DNA of 64,000 nt from an uncultured Oscillospiraceae bacterium (GCA_934569225.1 CAKTKC010000008.1:42673-106672); one strand, 5' to 3'; positions 8,199 to 16,443 are shown, counted from the stretch's first letter. The notes: a model not told the origin generated them from the letters alone. Made by a program: numbers and translations.

Positions 8199-8705
8199 TC
8201 ACTGTCTATCTTCTGAAAGAATCCCATAAAGGTATAAATCCGCCCAGTTTCCCGAATTGTCTTTGGTTTGGCTTCTCTGTATTCCTTCCGGCTTCGTTCC
8301 AAGCTTTTCCATAAGATGAACGGATTTTATTCCATCAATTGTTTCGGCAAACACTTTATGCGCATTCATCTTATCAAACGCATAGTCAATGACCGCTTTG
8401 CAGGATTCATAGGCGAAGCCCTGTCCCCAGAAATTCCTGTTGAAAAACCACCCGATTTCATATACGCCTTCGTTGAACCCGTTGAAAAGGATATATCCAA
8501 TCACTTTGGCGGTTTCTTTGTGTACCGCAGCAACAGCACCCCTTTTTCCTATGCAGAACGTTTGCAGAAAGTCAGCCGTTTTCTCAATCGTATACACAGG
8601 CTCGCAATTCTTCATGGTTTCTTCATCGCCCAGAATATCCTGCATATCGTTTACATCATTCATCGTAAAATCACGAATGACCATTCTGTCGGTTTCAATA
8701 TACAT
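8199..8705 (-). CDS. GNAT-family N-acetyltransferase
   Basis: This 168-residue protein has the RimJ-like start ETDRMVIRDFTMNDVNDM and the acetyl-CoA region YEIGWFFNRNFWGQGFAYESCKAVIDYAF, followed by KVFAETIDGIKSVHLMEKLG. These acetylate small amines or protein N-termini; the substrate cannot be told. Its base composition is clearly more AT-rich than the P-type ATPase and MocR genes on either side, suggesting acquisition by transfer. The ribosome site (TAGGGGCAA) is weak. A longer in-frame extension runs into the ATPase gene and is not credible. Confidence 0.82.
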   Translation of the reverse strand: MYIETDRMVIRDFTMNDVNDMQDILGDEETMKNCEPVYTIEKTADFLQTFCIGKRGAVAAVHKETAKVIGYILFNGFNEGVYEIGWFFNRNFWGQGFAYESCKAVIDYAFDKMNAHKVFAETIDGIKSVHLMEKLGTKPEGIQRSQTKDNSGNWADLYLYGILSEDRQ

Positions 8706-8776
8706 TTTGGTTGCCCCTACAGATTTCAATTTGTTAAATCCACGAAACGGATAACCCAGAAGCGTGGCAAGTCCCC

Positions 8777-11146
8777 TCACGCCTTTTCCCTGCGGAAGAC
8801 ACGGCGGAAAATCTTCTCGCCCCAGTCGAACAGGCGCTGCATGGCGAAAAATACCGTGGGGGTCATGAGCAGCAGCGTCAGCATCAGCAGCTTCGTCTGC
8901 ACCGTGCCGGAACGCAGCTCGAACAGCTCCCCAAGGCAGGTGAACACAACGACCAGACACACCAGCATCCCACCCCACACGATCCTCCGGAACGCCCCGA
9001 AGGGCTTGCACACCTGAAACAGCACCATCATGCCGACAACCGCGAGAATGCCCGCGCACACTGTGGCGATGGACTCCGCCGGGAGGTCAAAAACCACCAT
9101 AAACGCCTGACACACCAGCACGGCAAACACGTTGGTCAGCCCGCCGGGGAACGCCCGGCGCAGAACCCCCCGGAGAAAATGCCCGGTCACCCGGTCGTAA
9201 TTCGGTTCCATGGCGAGGAAAAACGAGGGAATGCCGATGGTCAGCGCGGAGATCACGGTTAAGTGCATGGGCTGCAAGGGATACGGCCAGTCCGTGAACA
9301 GGGAGATCACCGACAGAAACAGGGAGAAAATATTCTTCACAAGAAACAGCGTGGCCGCTCTCTGGATATTGTTGATGACCCGCCGCCCCTCCGCGACGAT
9401 GCTGGGCATGGCGGCAAAATCGTTGTTCAGCAGCACGAGACTGCCCAACTGGCTGGCGGCCTGTGCGCCGGAACTGAAGGCAATGGAGCAGTCCGCCTGC
9501 TTCATGGCAAGCAGATCGTTGACGCCGTCGCCGGTCATGGCCACGGTGTGCCCCTGCTTTTGCAGCGCCGCTACCAGGCGGCGCTTCTTTTCCGGCGTCA
9601 CCCGGCCAAAAACCGTGATTTCCGACACCGCCCGGGAAAAATCCTCGTCGGTTTCCAGCGCGGAGGTGTCAATATAGCGTTCCGCGCCGGGAATGCCCGC
9701 CCGGGCGGCGATCAGGCTGGCGGTATGAGGATTGTCGCCGGATATGACCTTCACGGTCACGCCCTGACGGTCAAAATAGCCGAAGGTCTCAGCCGCCTGC
9801 TCCCGGATGCGGCCGCTGAGCAAAATCAGCGCCAGGGGCGCTACCAGCGTCGGGTCCAATGCGCCGGGGACGGGGTCGCCGTCATATCGGGCGGCCAGCA
9901 GCACGCGGCAGCCCTGCTCCGCCCAGCCGTCCACGGTGTCCCGGTATTCTTCAAACCGCTGCGCCAGAATGAATTCCGGCGCGCCCACCAGAAACGCGCC
10001 CTGCCCCGCGAACACCGCCCCGCTCCACTTGGTCTCCGGGGAGAAGGGGATGCGCTTTTCGCAGACCCAGTCGGTTTCGCCGACAAACAGCTCGTGAATG
10101 GCCCTGCCCGTGGCGTTATCCGGTTCCGATGCGCCGTACATGGCGGTGAGGACGGCTTCCAGATATTCCGGGTCGCCGCCCACCAGGGGGACGATGTTTT
10201 CCACTTCCATGTCCGGCTCGGTGATGGTGCCGGTTTTGTCCACGCACAGCACGTCCACCCGCGCCAGCGTCTCGATGCAGTTCATGTCCTGCACCAGCAC
10301 CTTTTTCCGGCTCAGCTTCACGGCCGACGCCGCCATGGCGATGGAGGTCAGCAGATACAGCCCCTCGGGGATCATCCCCACCAGCGCCGCGACGGTGCCC
10401 TCCACGCTGCTTTCCAGCCCCAGCTTCAGGACGCAGAACTCCTGGTAGAACAGAATAATGCCCACCGGCACCAGCGCGATGCCAACGGCCAGAATCAGCT
10501 TGTCCAGAGAGCGCATCATTTCCGATTTCTTCGCACTGGGGTTTTTCTGGGCTTCCCGGGAAAGCTGGGCGGCGAAGGAATCCCCGCCCACGGCGGTAAA
10601 CTGCACCCGCCCCCGGCCGGAGAGAATGGCCGAGCCGGATTTGACCTGATCCCCGGGAACCTTCGTCACCGCGTCGGCTTCGCCGGTGAGCAGCGACTCA
10701 TCCACCCACATTTCCCCGCTGCGCAGGATTCCGTCGGCGGGAAGGGTGTCGCCGGAGGCAAATTCGGCGATATCGTCCTTGACAATGGCCTCCGGGGAGA
10801 TTTCCTGCTTTGTCCCATTCCGGATGACGGCGACGGGGCGTTCCGCCACCAGCGTCAGCCGCTCCACCGCCCGCTTGGCGCGGATCTCCTGAATGATGCC
10901 GATGACGGTATTGATCACTGCCACCACCAGAAAGCCCATGTTCAGGATGCTGGAGCCGCCGATGACGAGCATCACGGCCAGAATCACGAAAATCAGGTTA
11001 AAAAAGGTGAAGCAGTGGGTCAGTACGATTTCTTTTTCGCTTTTGCCGGAATAGGCCGGCTTTCCGGCTGGGGTGCGGGACTGAACCTGTTCGTCGGTCA
11101 GCCCCAGCGCCGGGTCGATCTCCGGTATCAAATCTCTTTCTTCCAT
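8777..11146 (-). CDS. Cation-transporting P-type ATPase (CtpE-like)
   Basis: The 789-residue enzyme has the full P-type layout. An N-terminal cytoplasmic tail leads into two membrane helices and an actuator domain with LLTGEAD. The GMIPEGLYLLTS helix has a PEGL ion-site motif. The phosphorylation loop DKTGTIT (Asp near residue 302) and hinge MTGDGVNDLLAMKQAD (near 530) follow, then six C-terminal helices. The PEGLYLLTSIAMA signature matches the CtpE/YfgQ-like branch associated with calcium or magnesium movement, but ion specificity is inferred. AGGAGG lies nine bases before the ATG. It starts 16 bases after thiN and is probably co-transcribed with it. Confidence 0.9.
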   Translation of the reverse strand: MEERDLIPEIDPALGLTDEQVQSRTPAGKPAYSGKSEKEIVLTHCFTFFNLIFVILAVMLVIGGSSILNMGFLVVAVINTVIGIIQEIRAKRAVERLTLVAERPVAVIRNGTKQEISPEAIVKDDIAEFASGDTLPADGILRSGEMWVDESLLTGEADAVTKVPGDQVKSGSAILSGRGRVQFTAVGGDSFAAQLSREAQKNPSAKKSEMMRSLDKLILAVGIALVPVGIILFYQEFCVLKLGLESSVEGTVAALVGMIPEGLYLLTSIAMAASAVKLSRKKVLVQDMNCIETLARVDVLCVDKTGTITEPDMEVENIVPLVGGDPEYLEAVLTAMYGASEPDNATGRAIHELFVGETDWVCEKRIPFSPETKWSGAVFAGQGAFLVGAPEFILAQRFEEYRDTVDGWAEQGCRVLLAARYDGDPVPGALDPTLVAPLALILLSGRIREQAAETFGYFDRQGVTVKVISGDNPHTASLIAARAGIPGAERYIDTSALETDEDFSRAVSEITVFGRVTPEKKRRLVAALQKQGHTVAMTGDGVNDLLAMKQADCSIAFSSGAQAASQLGSLVLLNNDFAAMPSIVAEGRRVINNIQRAATLFLVKNIFSLFLSVISLFTDWPYPLQPMHLTVISALTIGIPSFFLAMEPNYDRVTGHFLRGVLRRAFPGGLTNVFAVLVCQAFMVVFDLPAESIATVCAGILAVVGMMVLFQVCKPFGAFRRIVWGGMLVCLVVVFTCLGELFELRSGTVQTKLLMLTLLLMTPTVFFAMQRLFDWGEKIFRRVFRREKA

Positions 11147-11162
11147 GGAGTGTGCCTCCTGA

Positions 11163-11798
11163 TTATTTGACCGGTTCGGGGAATCCGGCAGCTTTGTCCC
11201 AGATGACGAGCAAGCTGCCGTCCTTCACCGAAATTCGCGCCGGTTCCCCGGTAAAATGGTTGCTGACGCCCAGCGGAAAGCCGCTGGTGAGCACGCCGTT
11301 CTCCAGCGCGTAATACAGCCCTCGCTCCGTCACGCCCCGGGCGTCCGCGCCCATGCAGAAGACGGACAGGTTTCCGCTCCGTCCTGCCGGGAAGGCAATT
11401 CCGCCGTTTTTGACGACGGTGACGATCGACCGGCTGCCCACAAGATAGCCCACGGCACCACGGTCGGCGAGAAATTGCAGCGTCTGAAAATTGGCAACGG
11501 TGTGGTCAAGCCTGGGGCCGTCCAGACTTCCGTAAAGCACGAACTCTCGATACCCCAGCTCCAGCCCCCGTCGAACGGCGAGCATGGCGTCGGTATCGTC
11601 CTTCTCCACCGGGAACACCTCGGCACCCGGCGGGGTGAAGCCCAGCGAGTCAAAGTCCCCGATGATCTCGTTCGGTTCGATTCCCAGTTTTCGGGTATGT
11701 CTTAAGCCGCCGTCGGCGGCGAGGATGTAGTCGTCTTTTTCCAGCGGCCGCGCCAGCGCGTCAAACTCCGCGGCGCAGAAAATCACACAGCAGCCCAT
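11163..11798 (-). CDS. thiN: Thiamine diphosphokinase
   Basis: The 211-residue protein contains ILAADGGLRHTRKLGIEPNEIIGDFDSLG near the start, the nucleotide and catalytic aspartate motif of thiamine pyrophosphokinase. KDDTDAMLAVRRGLELG and LYGSLDGPRLDHTVAN follow; they bind magnesium and ATP. It converts thiamine to thiamine diphosphate in the cytoplasm. In many Clostridia thiN sits beside rpe and rsgA; here those are absent and a P-type ATPase follows. GGGAGGG lies before the ATG, between the start codon and repeat element A, so the 5' leader would include that inverted repeat unless a promoter lies inside it. Confidence 0.9.
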   Translation of the reverse strand: MGCCVIFCAAEFDALARPLEKDDYILAADGGLRHTRKLGIEPNEIIGDFDSLGFTPPGAEVFPVEKDDTDAMLAVRRGLELGYREFVLYGSLDGPRLDHTVANFQTLQFLADRGAVGYLVGSRSIVTVVKNGGIAFPAGRSGNLSVFCMGADARGVTERGLYYALENGVLTSGFPLGVSNHFTGEPARISVKDGSLLVIWDKAAGFPEPVK

Positions 11799-11813
11799 GG
11801 TCTTCCCTCCCGT

Positions 11814-11974
11814 GGAACCTCTGGATCAATCGTCTTCGGCTGAGCAGCGGATCTTTTCCTCTATCCGTGCAGTTTCAAAAGTGGGAAATACATACAGTAT
11901 TCCTCCACTTTTGAAACTTTCGTCTAGAGGAAAATCTCTCGCTGTCAGCTCTCGCCGATTGAATCAGAGCTTCC
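11814..11974 (-). repeat. Palindromic element copy A (reverse orientation)
   Basis: This 161-bp inverted-repeat element begins GGAACCTCTG and ends CAGAGCTTCC. It belongs to the same family as copies at 15550, 20530, 22046 and 31544, and is closest to copy E. The arms pair over most of the length. It carries no gene. It lies 15 bases upstream of the thiN start codon and is the only copy not touching a stop codon. Confidence 0.9.
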
Positions 11975-12062
11975 TATTTTTCCTATTTTACCACATTTTA
12001 CTGCAAAGAAAAGGGGCAGGGGTGTAAACAGTTCTTTAATTTTGCGGTGTTGCCGTAATGAA

Positions 12063-12089
12063 ACGGCGTGACCTTTGCGGTCGCGCCGT
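12063..12089 (-). terminator. Terminator of the trpXYZ-like operon
   Basis: On the minus strand ACGGCG-C-GACC pairs with GGTC-A-CGCCGT (one mismatch, loop GCAAA), followed by TTTC. It lies 10 bases after the ABC ATPase stop. The 12-kb gap from 11799 to 12098 otherwise holds repeat element A and an AT-rich stretch with no gene. Confidence 0.7.
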
Positions 12090-12098
12090 CCTTGTACA

Positions 12099-12893
12099 TT
12101 ATTCCGCGCTGAACAGAATGCGGTCATTGCTGACACCCTGCTCGTGAAACACCTTCAATAGCTGCTCCGTGGTCATGTTCTCCCGCTCTGCGCCCGCCAG
12201 CTCCAGAACGATCTGTCCGTTGTTCATCATAATGGTGCGGTTGCCCAGGGACAGCGCCGAGGGAATGTTGTGGGTGATCATCAGGCAGGTGATGTGGTTC
12301 TCTGCCACGATCTTCTTTGTCAGGGCAAGCACCTTTTCCGCCGTAGCGGGGTCGAGGGCGGCAGTGTGTTCGTCCAGAAGCAGCAGCTTGGGCGTCACCA
12401 GCGTCGCCATCAGCAGCGTCAGCGCCTGACGCTGACCGCCGGACAGCAGACCCACCGGGTGATCCATCCGGTCTTCCAGCCCCAGCTCCAGCTGCGCCAG
12501 CTTTTCCCGGAATCCGGCGCGATCCTTCGCCGTGACCACGGAGAAGGGCGACCGTTTTTCCGACGCCCGCAGATAGGCCAGCGCCAGATTTTCCTCGATG
12601 GTCATGCTGGGGGCGGTGCCTTTCAGGGGATCCTGAAAGAGCCGGCCAATGAATTTGCTGCGCTTGTAATCCGGAAGATTGGTGATATTCTCCCCGTCCA
12701 GGCGGATGGTGCCCTCGTCCACTACGAACGAACCGGCAATCGCCCCGAACAGGGTGGATTTGCCCGCGCCGTTGGAGCCGAGAATGGTGACAAAATCGCC
12801 GCTATTTAAGTGCAGGTCAACGCCGTTCAGGGCTTTTTTCTCGTTGACGGTGCCGGGGTTGAAGGTTTTGGAAATGTGACTGATTTGCAGCAT
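12099..12893 (-). CDS. trpZ: ABC transporter ATP-binding protein, predicted tryptophan importer
   Basis: The 264-residue ATPase shows Walker A GSNGAGKST, Q-loop LFQDP, signature LSGGQRQAL, Walker B LLLLDEH and the switch histidine in MITHNI. It powers import together with the permease directly upstream. Its ATG overlaps the permease stop (TGATG), with GGAGGGAAAG as ribosome site. The gene is third in a three-gene operon headed by a tryptophan-specific T-box, which supports a role in tryptophan uptake. The symbol follows the trpXYZ naming used for this operon type and is an inference from family and regulation. Confidence 0.85.
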   Translation of the reverse strand: MLQISHISKTFNPGTVNEKKALNGVDLHLNSGDFVTILGSNGAGKSTLFGAIAGSFVVDEGTIRLDGENITNLPDYKRSKFIGRLFQDPLKGTAPSMTIEENLALAYLRASEKRSPFSVVTAKDRAGFREKLAQLELGLEDRMDHPVGLLSGGQRQALTLLMATLVTPKLLLLDEHTAALDPATAEKVLALTKKIVAENHITCLMITHNIPSALSLGNRTIMMNNGQIVLELAGAERENMTTEQLLKVFHEQGVSNDRILFSAE

Positions 12894-13780
12894 CAGGCTT
12901 TCCCTCCTTTGGTTGCGGGGCGGACTGCGGACTTGATGGCCGGCAGGCCGATGGCCAGCGCCACGATGACGGCGGAGATCAGCTTCAGGCATTCGCTGGG
13001 TAGATCAAGCCGCAGGGCGATGGCGATAATAAACCGGTAGAGAATGGAGCCGAGGATCGCCCCCAGCGCCTTCATCCAGGTCTTGCCTCTGGGCATCAGG
13101 GTCTCGCCGATGATCAAGGACGCCAGGCCGATGATGACCATGCCGGTGCCAAGATTGATGTCGGCGGTCTTCTGATACTGCGCCAGTACCGCGCCGCTGA
13201 GGGCGGTCATGGCATTGGACAGGCACAGTCCCACGGTGACGGTAAAGGCCGTGTTAATAGAGGATGCCCGCACCATATCCGGGTTATCCCCGGTGGCGCG
13301 GATGGACAGCCCCAGCCGGGTTTTCAGGAACAGCGTCAGCAGGATCCCGATGGCGACGGTCAGCACCGCCGCAGGGATCAGCTTGTAAAAGCTTCCGAGA
13401 TAGGGCTTCACCAGGGAGAACATCGTGTCGGCCTTTACCATACTGACGTTGGAGGAAAAGCCCATCACCGCCAGATTCACGGTGTACAGCCCGGTGTTGG
13501 TGATGATACCGGCCAGGATGGAGGGGATTTTCAGCTTCGTCTGCAAAAAGGCCGTGATGAACCCGGCGCAGGCGCCCGCGAGCATGGCGGCGGGAAGCGC
13601 CAGCAGGGGGTGTCCGGCCACGGCGATGGTGGCGGACACGGCGCAGCCCAGGGTGAACGCACCGTCGGTGGTCATATCGGCGATGTTCAGGATCCGGAAG
13701 CTGAGAAACAGCGCCAGGGCGACCAAGGCGTAGATACAGCCCAGCTCCAGCGCGCTCATGATAACGGCGGTTGAGATCAT
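12893..13780 (-). CDS. trpY: ABC transporter permease, predicted tryptophan importer
   Basis: The 295-residue protein is a BPD_transp_2 (LivH-like) permease with about eight to nine membrane helices. It has the early motif LALFLSFRILNIADMTTDGAFTLG and the late segment LASLIIGETLMPRGK. This branch pairs with ABC_sub_bind lipoproteins. AAGGAGGGGTCAACC precedes the ATG. A 247-base gap full of hairpins separates it from the binding-protein gene, which may lower permease levels relative to the binding protein. The substrate follows from the Trp T-box. Confidence 0.85.
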   Translation of the reverse strand: MISTAVIMSALELGCIYALVALALFLSFRILNIADMTTDGAFTLGCAVSATIAVAGHPLLALPAAMLAGACAGFITAFLQTKLKIPSILAGIITNTGLYTVNLAVMGFSSNVSMVKADTMFSLVKPYLGSFYKLIPAAVLTVAIGILLTLFLKTRLGLSIRATGDNPDMVRASSINTAFTVTVGLCLSNAMTALSGAVLAQYQKTADINLGTGMVIIGLASLIIGETLMPRGKTWMKALGAILGSILYRFIIAIALRLDLPSECLKLISAVIVALAIGLPAIKSAVRPATKGGKA

Positions 13781-13805
13781 GGTTGACCCCTCCTTCTAAT
13801 ACTAT

Positions 13806-13961
13806 TTCCTGATTAAAATCTTGATTTTAATCAGGAAGGCATCGCCTGATGGCGCTGCCCGTTTTGTGATTTATAAGGGAAGAAATCACAAAACACGTCT
13901 CATATGAACTCCATGCCCTTCGGACAATTAAAATCTTTTCTAAAGATTTTAATTGGAGTTC
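13806..13961. repeat. Cluster of consecutive hairpins (copy 1)
   Basis: Four inverted repeats follow each other. They are 13806-13837 (TTCCTGATTAAAATC arm), 13838-13859 (GGCATCGCC/GGCGCTGCC), 13861-13894 (GTTTTGTGATTT arm) and 13925-13955 (CAATTAAAATCTTT arm). The last is enclosed by a closing helix GAACTCC (13906-13912) with GGAGTTC (13955-13961). It lies inside the trpX-trpY intergenic region. The layout resembles the cluster at 37825-37973. Confidence 0.75.
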
Positions 13962-13981
13962 CGTATAAAAACAGCATGGTT

Positions 13982-14002
13982 GGGAGGGGCGCTGCCCCTC
14001 CC
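13982..14002 (-). terminator. Hairpin after trpX, partial terminator or stabiliser
   Basis: GGGAGGGGC and GCCCCTCCC form a 9-bp GC stem with a 3-base loop, 25 bases beyond the trpX stop. The minus-strand sequence after it (AACCATGCTGTTTTTA) has a delayed T tract. In binding-protein-first operons such hairpins often protect the first message. Confidence 0.55.
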
Positions 14003-14027
14003 GATTGTGTGGTTTTTCTTTGTCAGT

Positions 14028-15074
14028 TTATTCGCCGGTCTTGACCTCTACCACGGTGTTGGCCATGGAAGCGAAGGCGCTGTAGTCAATGCCCAGGGTG
14101 GCGGCGGTCTCGGTGTTGACGGTGATGATGCCGCCGTCCATTACGTGGAATTCGGGAACCGCGCCGCCCAGCAGGATGTCCATGGCCATGTCGGCGGTGT
14201 AGGTGCCAAGCTCGGTGTAGTTGACGCCGCAGGTGGCGAAAGCGCCGGCGGCCACGAAGGAATCCGCGCCGGTGTAGTGGGGGATGCCCGCCTCGTTCAG
14301 GGTTTCGGCGACGGTAACTTCGGCGGCCATGACCACGTTATCGGTGGGGGTGAAGACCGCGTCCACGCGACCGACCATGGAGGCGGCGGCTTCTACAATC
14401 TCGCCGCTGGTGTTGCCGGTCTTTTCCACGAAGTCGATCTGCTTTTCCTTCAGGTAAGCCTTGGCCTCTGCGATGGGGGTGGTGGAGTTGGCTTCGGAGT
14501 TGGAGTACAGCAGGCCGACGGTCTTGATGTCGGGGTAGGCGGCCAGCATCATGTCCAGAATGAAGGCGGTGTTCAGGGCATCGGAGGTGCCGGTGACGTT
14601 ACTAAGGCCGGTGAGGCCGGCGGCTTCGGGGTCGGAAATGGCGGCGTAGACAATGGGAATGTCGGTGCCGTCGGCGGCGGTGACCATGCACTGGGCGGCG
14701 AGCGTTGCGATGGGGATGATCAGGTCAACGCCGTCGCCTACCACCTGCGCACCGATCTGGTTCAGGACGGTGGCATCGTTCTGGCCGTTGAACTCCTGAA
14801 TGTTGACCTTGATGCCCTTTTCCTGCGCCAGCGTCTGAAGCTGGGCGACGATGGCGGTGCGGATCTCATCCAGAGAAGCATGATCCAGCTGCTGGACGAT
14901 GGCGACGTTGAATTCCTGGGCTGCTGGGGTGGTATCGGCGGCGGTTTCAGCAGTTGCCGCGGAAGTGGGGGCAGCGGTGGGGGCGGCGGTTTCGGCAGTG
15001 GTGGATGCCTTGCATCCGGCGAACATGGTGAGCATCATCATAACGGACAGAACCAGAGAAATAACCTTTTTCAT
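14028..15074 (-). CDS. trpX: ABC transporter substrate-binding lipoprotein, predicted tryptophan-binding
   Basis: The 348-residue precursor has a lipoprotein signal (MKKVISLVLSVMMMLTMFAGC) followed by an Ala/Thr-rich linker. The rest is an ABC_sub_bind (PF04392-type) domain: FNVAIVQQLDHASLDEIR, NGQNDATVLNQIGAQVV, PIVYAAISDPEAAGL and GLLYSNSEANS. Proteins of this family occur in trpXYZ operons of Gram-positives. AAAAAGGAG precedes the ATG. A T-box leader 130 bases upstream with a UGG specifier places expression under control of uncharged tRNA-Trp, which is the main argument for tryptophan as ligand. Confidence 0.88.
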   Translation of the reverse strand: MKKVISLVLSVMMMLTMFAGCKASTTAETAAPTAAPTSAATAETAADTTPAAQEFNVAIVQQLDHASLDEIRTAIVAQLQTLAQEKGIKVNIQEFNGQNDATVLNQIGAQVVGDGVDLIIPIATLAAQCMVTAADGTDIPIVYAAISDPEAAGLTGLSNVTGTSDALNTAFILDMMLAAYPDIKTVGLLYSNSEANSTTPIAEAKAYLKEKQIDFVEKTGNTSGEIVEAAASMVGRVDAVFTPTDNVVMAAEVTVAETLNEAGIPHYTGADSFVAAGAFATCGVNYTELGTYTADMAMDILLGGAVPEFHVMDGGIITVNTETAATLGIDYSAFASMANTVVEVKTGE

Positions 15075-15202
15075 AATAAAACTCCTTTTTGATAGTAAAA
15101 TAATTGTTGGCTGGATTTGTGGGTTCTTGCTGGGGTCGCCATCGTCTGCCGGGAGCATACATGAGGCATTTCTCCTTTCCGTAAAGTATAATAAAGGGTA
15201 AC

Positions 15203-15478
15203 AAAAAAGTCCTTGTTCCCCTAAGGGAACAAGGACAGAAAAAACAATTTCTGCGGTACCACCTTGTTTGCCGGAAATCCGACCGCTCTGCACAGCGCCA
15301 ACACGCCGTCTGCCCGTTAACGCTGGCAACGCGTCAGAAGATACTCTGGTCACCCATTTCCCTCTGCCCTCGGCGGCCCATTTGCTGCCCCGCTTTTCGC
15401 TCTGCTCTCAGCTATGCAGAACTCTCTGTGGATGCGCCTTGCAGCTTTACTTCCGCTTCGTTGGTTTCAATTTATGTT
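15203..15478 (-). promoter_or_regulatory. Tryptophan-specific T-box riboswitch
   Basis: On the minus strand the T-box core AAGGTGGTACCGCAG lies at 15265-15251. It is followed by a terminator (GTCCTTGTTCCC paired with GGGAACAAGGAC, 15236-15209) and T6. In Stem I the lower helix GCGG/CCGC and upper helix GCUGC/GCAGC enclose a loop with AAGUAAA on one side and AAAUGGG on the other. The specifier UGG (15380-15378), followed by a purine, therefore reads tryptophan. An AGAGAG motif and a distal UCUGC/GCAGA hairpin are also present. Uncharged tRNA-Trp should favour the antiterminator and switch on trpXYZ. Confidence 0.93.
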
Positions 15479-15484
15479 ACGCCC

Positions 15485-15513
15485 TTTATACATCATTTGT
15501 GTACGTTTGTCAA
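15485..15513 (-). promoter_or_regulatory. Promoter of the T-box/trpXYZ operon
   Basis: Perfect TTGACA (15508-15513) and TATAAA (15485-15490) are separated by 17 bases on the minus strand. Transcription should begin near 15478, just ahead of T-box Stem I. Confidence 0.9.
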
Positions 15514-15549
15514 GAACTTTTTTTCGCGTGACACGGACTTTTTTCTTAA

Positions 15550-15709
15550 GGAACCTCTGATTAAATCGACAAGAGCTGTGAGCGAGAGATTTTTCGGTCA
15601 ATCGAGGTATCGAAAACGGAGGAATACTGTATGTATTTCCCGCTTTTGATACCGAAGAGTGGACGAAAAAGATCCGCTCACGGCCGCAGACGATTTATTC
15701 AGAGGTTCC
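15550..15709 (+). repeat. Palindromic element copy B
   Basis: This 160-bp element has inverted ends GGAACCTCTGATTAAATCG and CGATTTATTCAGAGGTTCC and is flanked on both sides by TTAA. The TAA stop codon of lexA (15712-15710) begins at the first base outside the element. It belongs to the B/C/D subtype. The rest of the 15075-15709 gap holds the T-box and its promoter. Confidence 0.93.
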
Positions 15710-16285
15710 TTAATACTCCCGCACCACGGCCTTGACAATGCCGATGATCTCCGCGTTGGTGCCGTCGATGGGGCTGTAATTGTCATTTTCCGGCATGAGC
15801 CAGATCTGGCCGTTCCGGCGGCGCAGACGCTTGACCGTGGCCTCGTCCTCAATCCGGGCGACCACGATCTGCCCATCGTCGGCGGAGGACTGGGGGCGGA
15901 CGACCACCTTGTCCCCGCTGAGGATACCGGCGTTGATCATGCTGTCGCCCCGAACCCGCAGGGCAAAGCATCCCGGGTCATTCCAGGGCATGGTGCCCTC
16001 CTGATTTTCCACCGCCAGAATGGGCACGCCTGCGGTGACGACGCCCACGATGGGGATTTGTCCCGGTCGCGCGCCGGTGACCAGCGCCCGTTTGCGCCCC
16101 TTAGCGCCGGGGGACTGGAGCAGTCCCTTCTCCTGCAATGCCTGCAAATGGTAGCTGACGGAGGCGGTGGAGCGCAGACCCACTGCCGCCCCGATCTCCC
16201 GGACGGAGGGGGAATAGCCGTTCTCCTGAATGAATTGGTTGACGTAATCCATAATCAACTGTGCTTTGTCGCTGGTTCTGGGCAT
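15710..16285 (-). CDS. lexA: LexA repressor
   Basis: The 191-residue protein has an N-terminal winged helix (NGYSPSVREIGAAVGLRSTASVSYHLQAL). The autocleavage region GVVTAGVPILA contains the Ala-Gly bond. The S24 serine is in RVRGDSMINAGI and the catalytic lysine in EATVKRL. It represses SOS genes and cuts itself when RecA filaments form on damaged DNA. GGGAGG lies about eight bases before the ATG. A candidate LexA site sits next to its -10 box (16329-16346). Repeat element B is joined directly to its stop codon, so the message ends in a long hairpin. Confidence 0.96.
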   Translation of the reverse strand: MPRTSDKAQLIMDYVNQFIQENGYSPSVREIGAAVGLRSTASVSYHLQALQEKGLLQSPGAKGRKRALVTGARPGQIPIVGVVTAGVPILAVENQEGTMPWNDPGCFALRVRGDSMINAGILSGDKVVVRPQSSADDGQIVVARIEDEATVKRLRRRNGQIWLMPENDNYSPIDGTNAEIIGIVKAVVREY

Positions 16286-16328
16286 AAACAGTTCCTCCCT
16301 GGGTCGCCTTGACAGTTTGCTTTTATGT

Positions 16329-16346
16329 ATTGTAGCACATATGAGC
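16329..16346 (-). promoter_or_regulatory. lexA promoter with candidate LexA operator
   Basis: The -10 box TACAAT (16334-16329, minus strand) abuts the dyad GCACATATGAGC (16335-16346). This matches 9 of 12 positions of the Gram-positive operator form GAACATATGTTC. The position between -35 and -10 fits autoregulation, but the site is imperfect. Confidence 0.35.
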
Positions 16347-16443
16347 GAAAAAGGGAAGCCCTTTTGGAAAACTTTTTGGCACTTTTTCTTTTCGGGGCGC
16401 TATACTGGTAACAGAGTCCTATCGATTTGGGAGGGGCGGCGTT

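Noticed and set aside
8706..9059. N-terminal extension of the acetyltransferase at 8199-8705
   Set aside because: The extra codons overlap the end of the P-type ATPase gene on the same strand in another frame. The family N-terminus starts at the internal ATG.
9263..11170. Long plus-strand open frame (635 codons) opposite the P-type ATPase
   Set aside because: It is the mirror of a GC-rich coding frame, is rich in His/Arg/Gly/Gln with no domain, and has no ribosome site. The minus-strand gene has all catalytic motifs.
15376..15382. AUG (Met) as T-box specifier one base earlier in AAAUGGG
   Set aside because: The UGG reading leaves the conserved purine directly after the specifier at the base of the loop and agrees with the trpXYZ-type genes. 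AUG would leave two bases after it.
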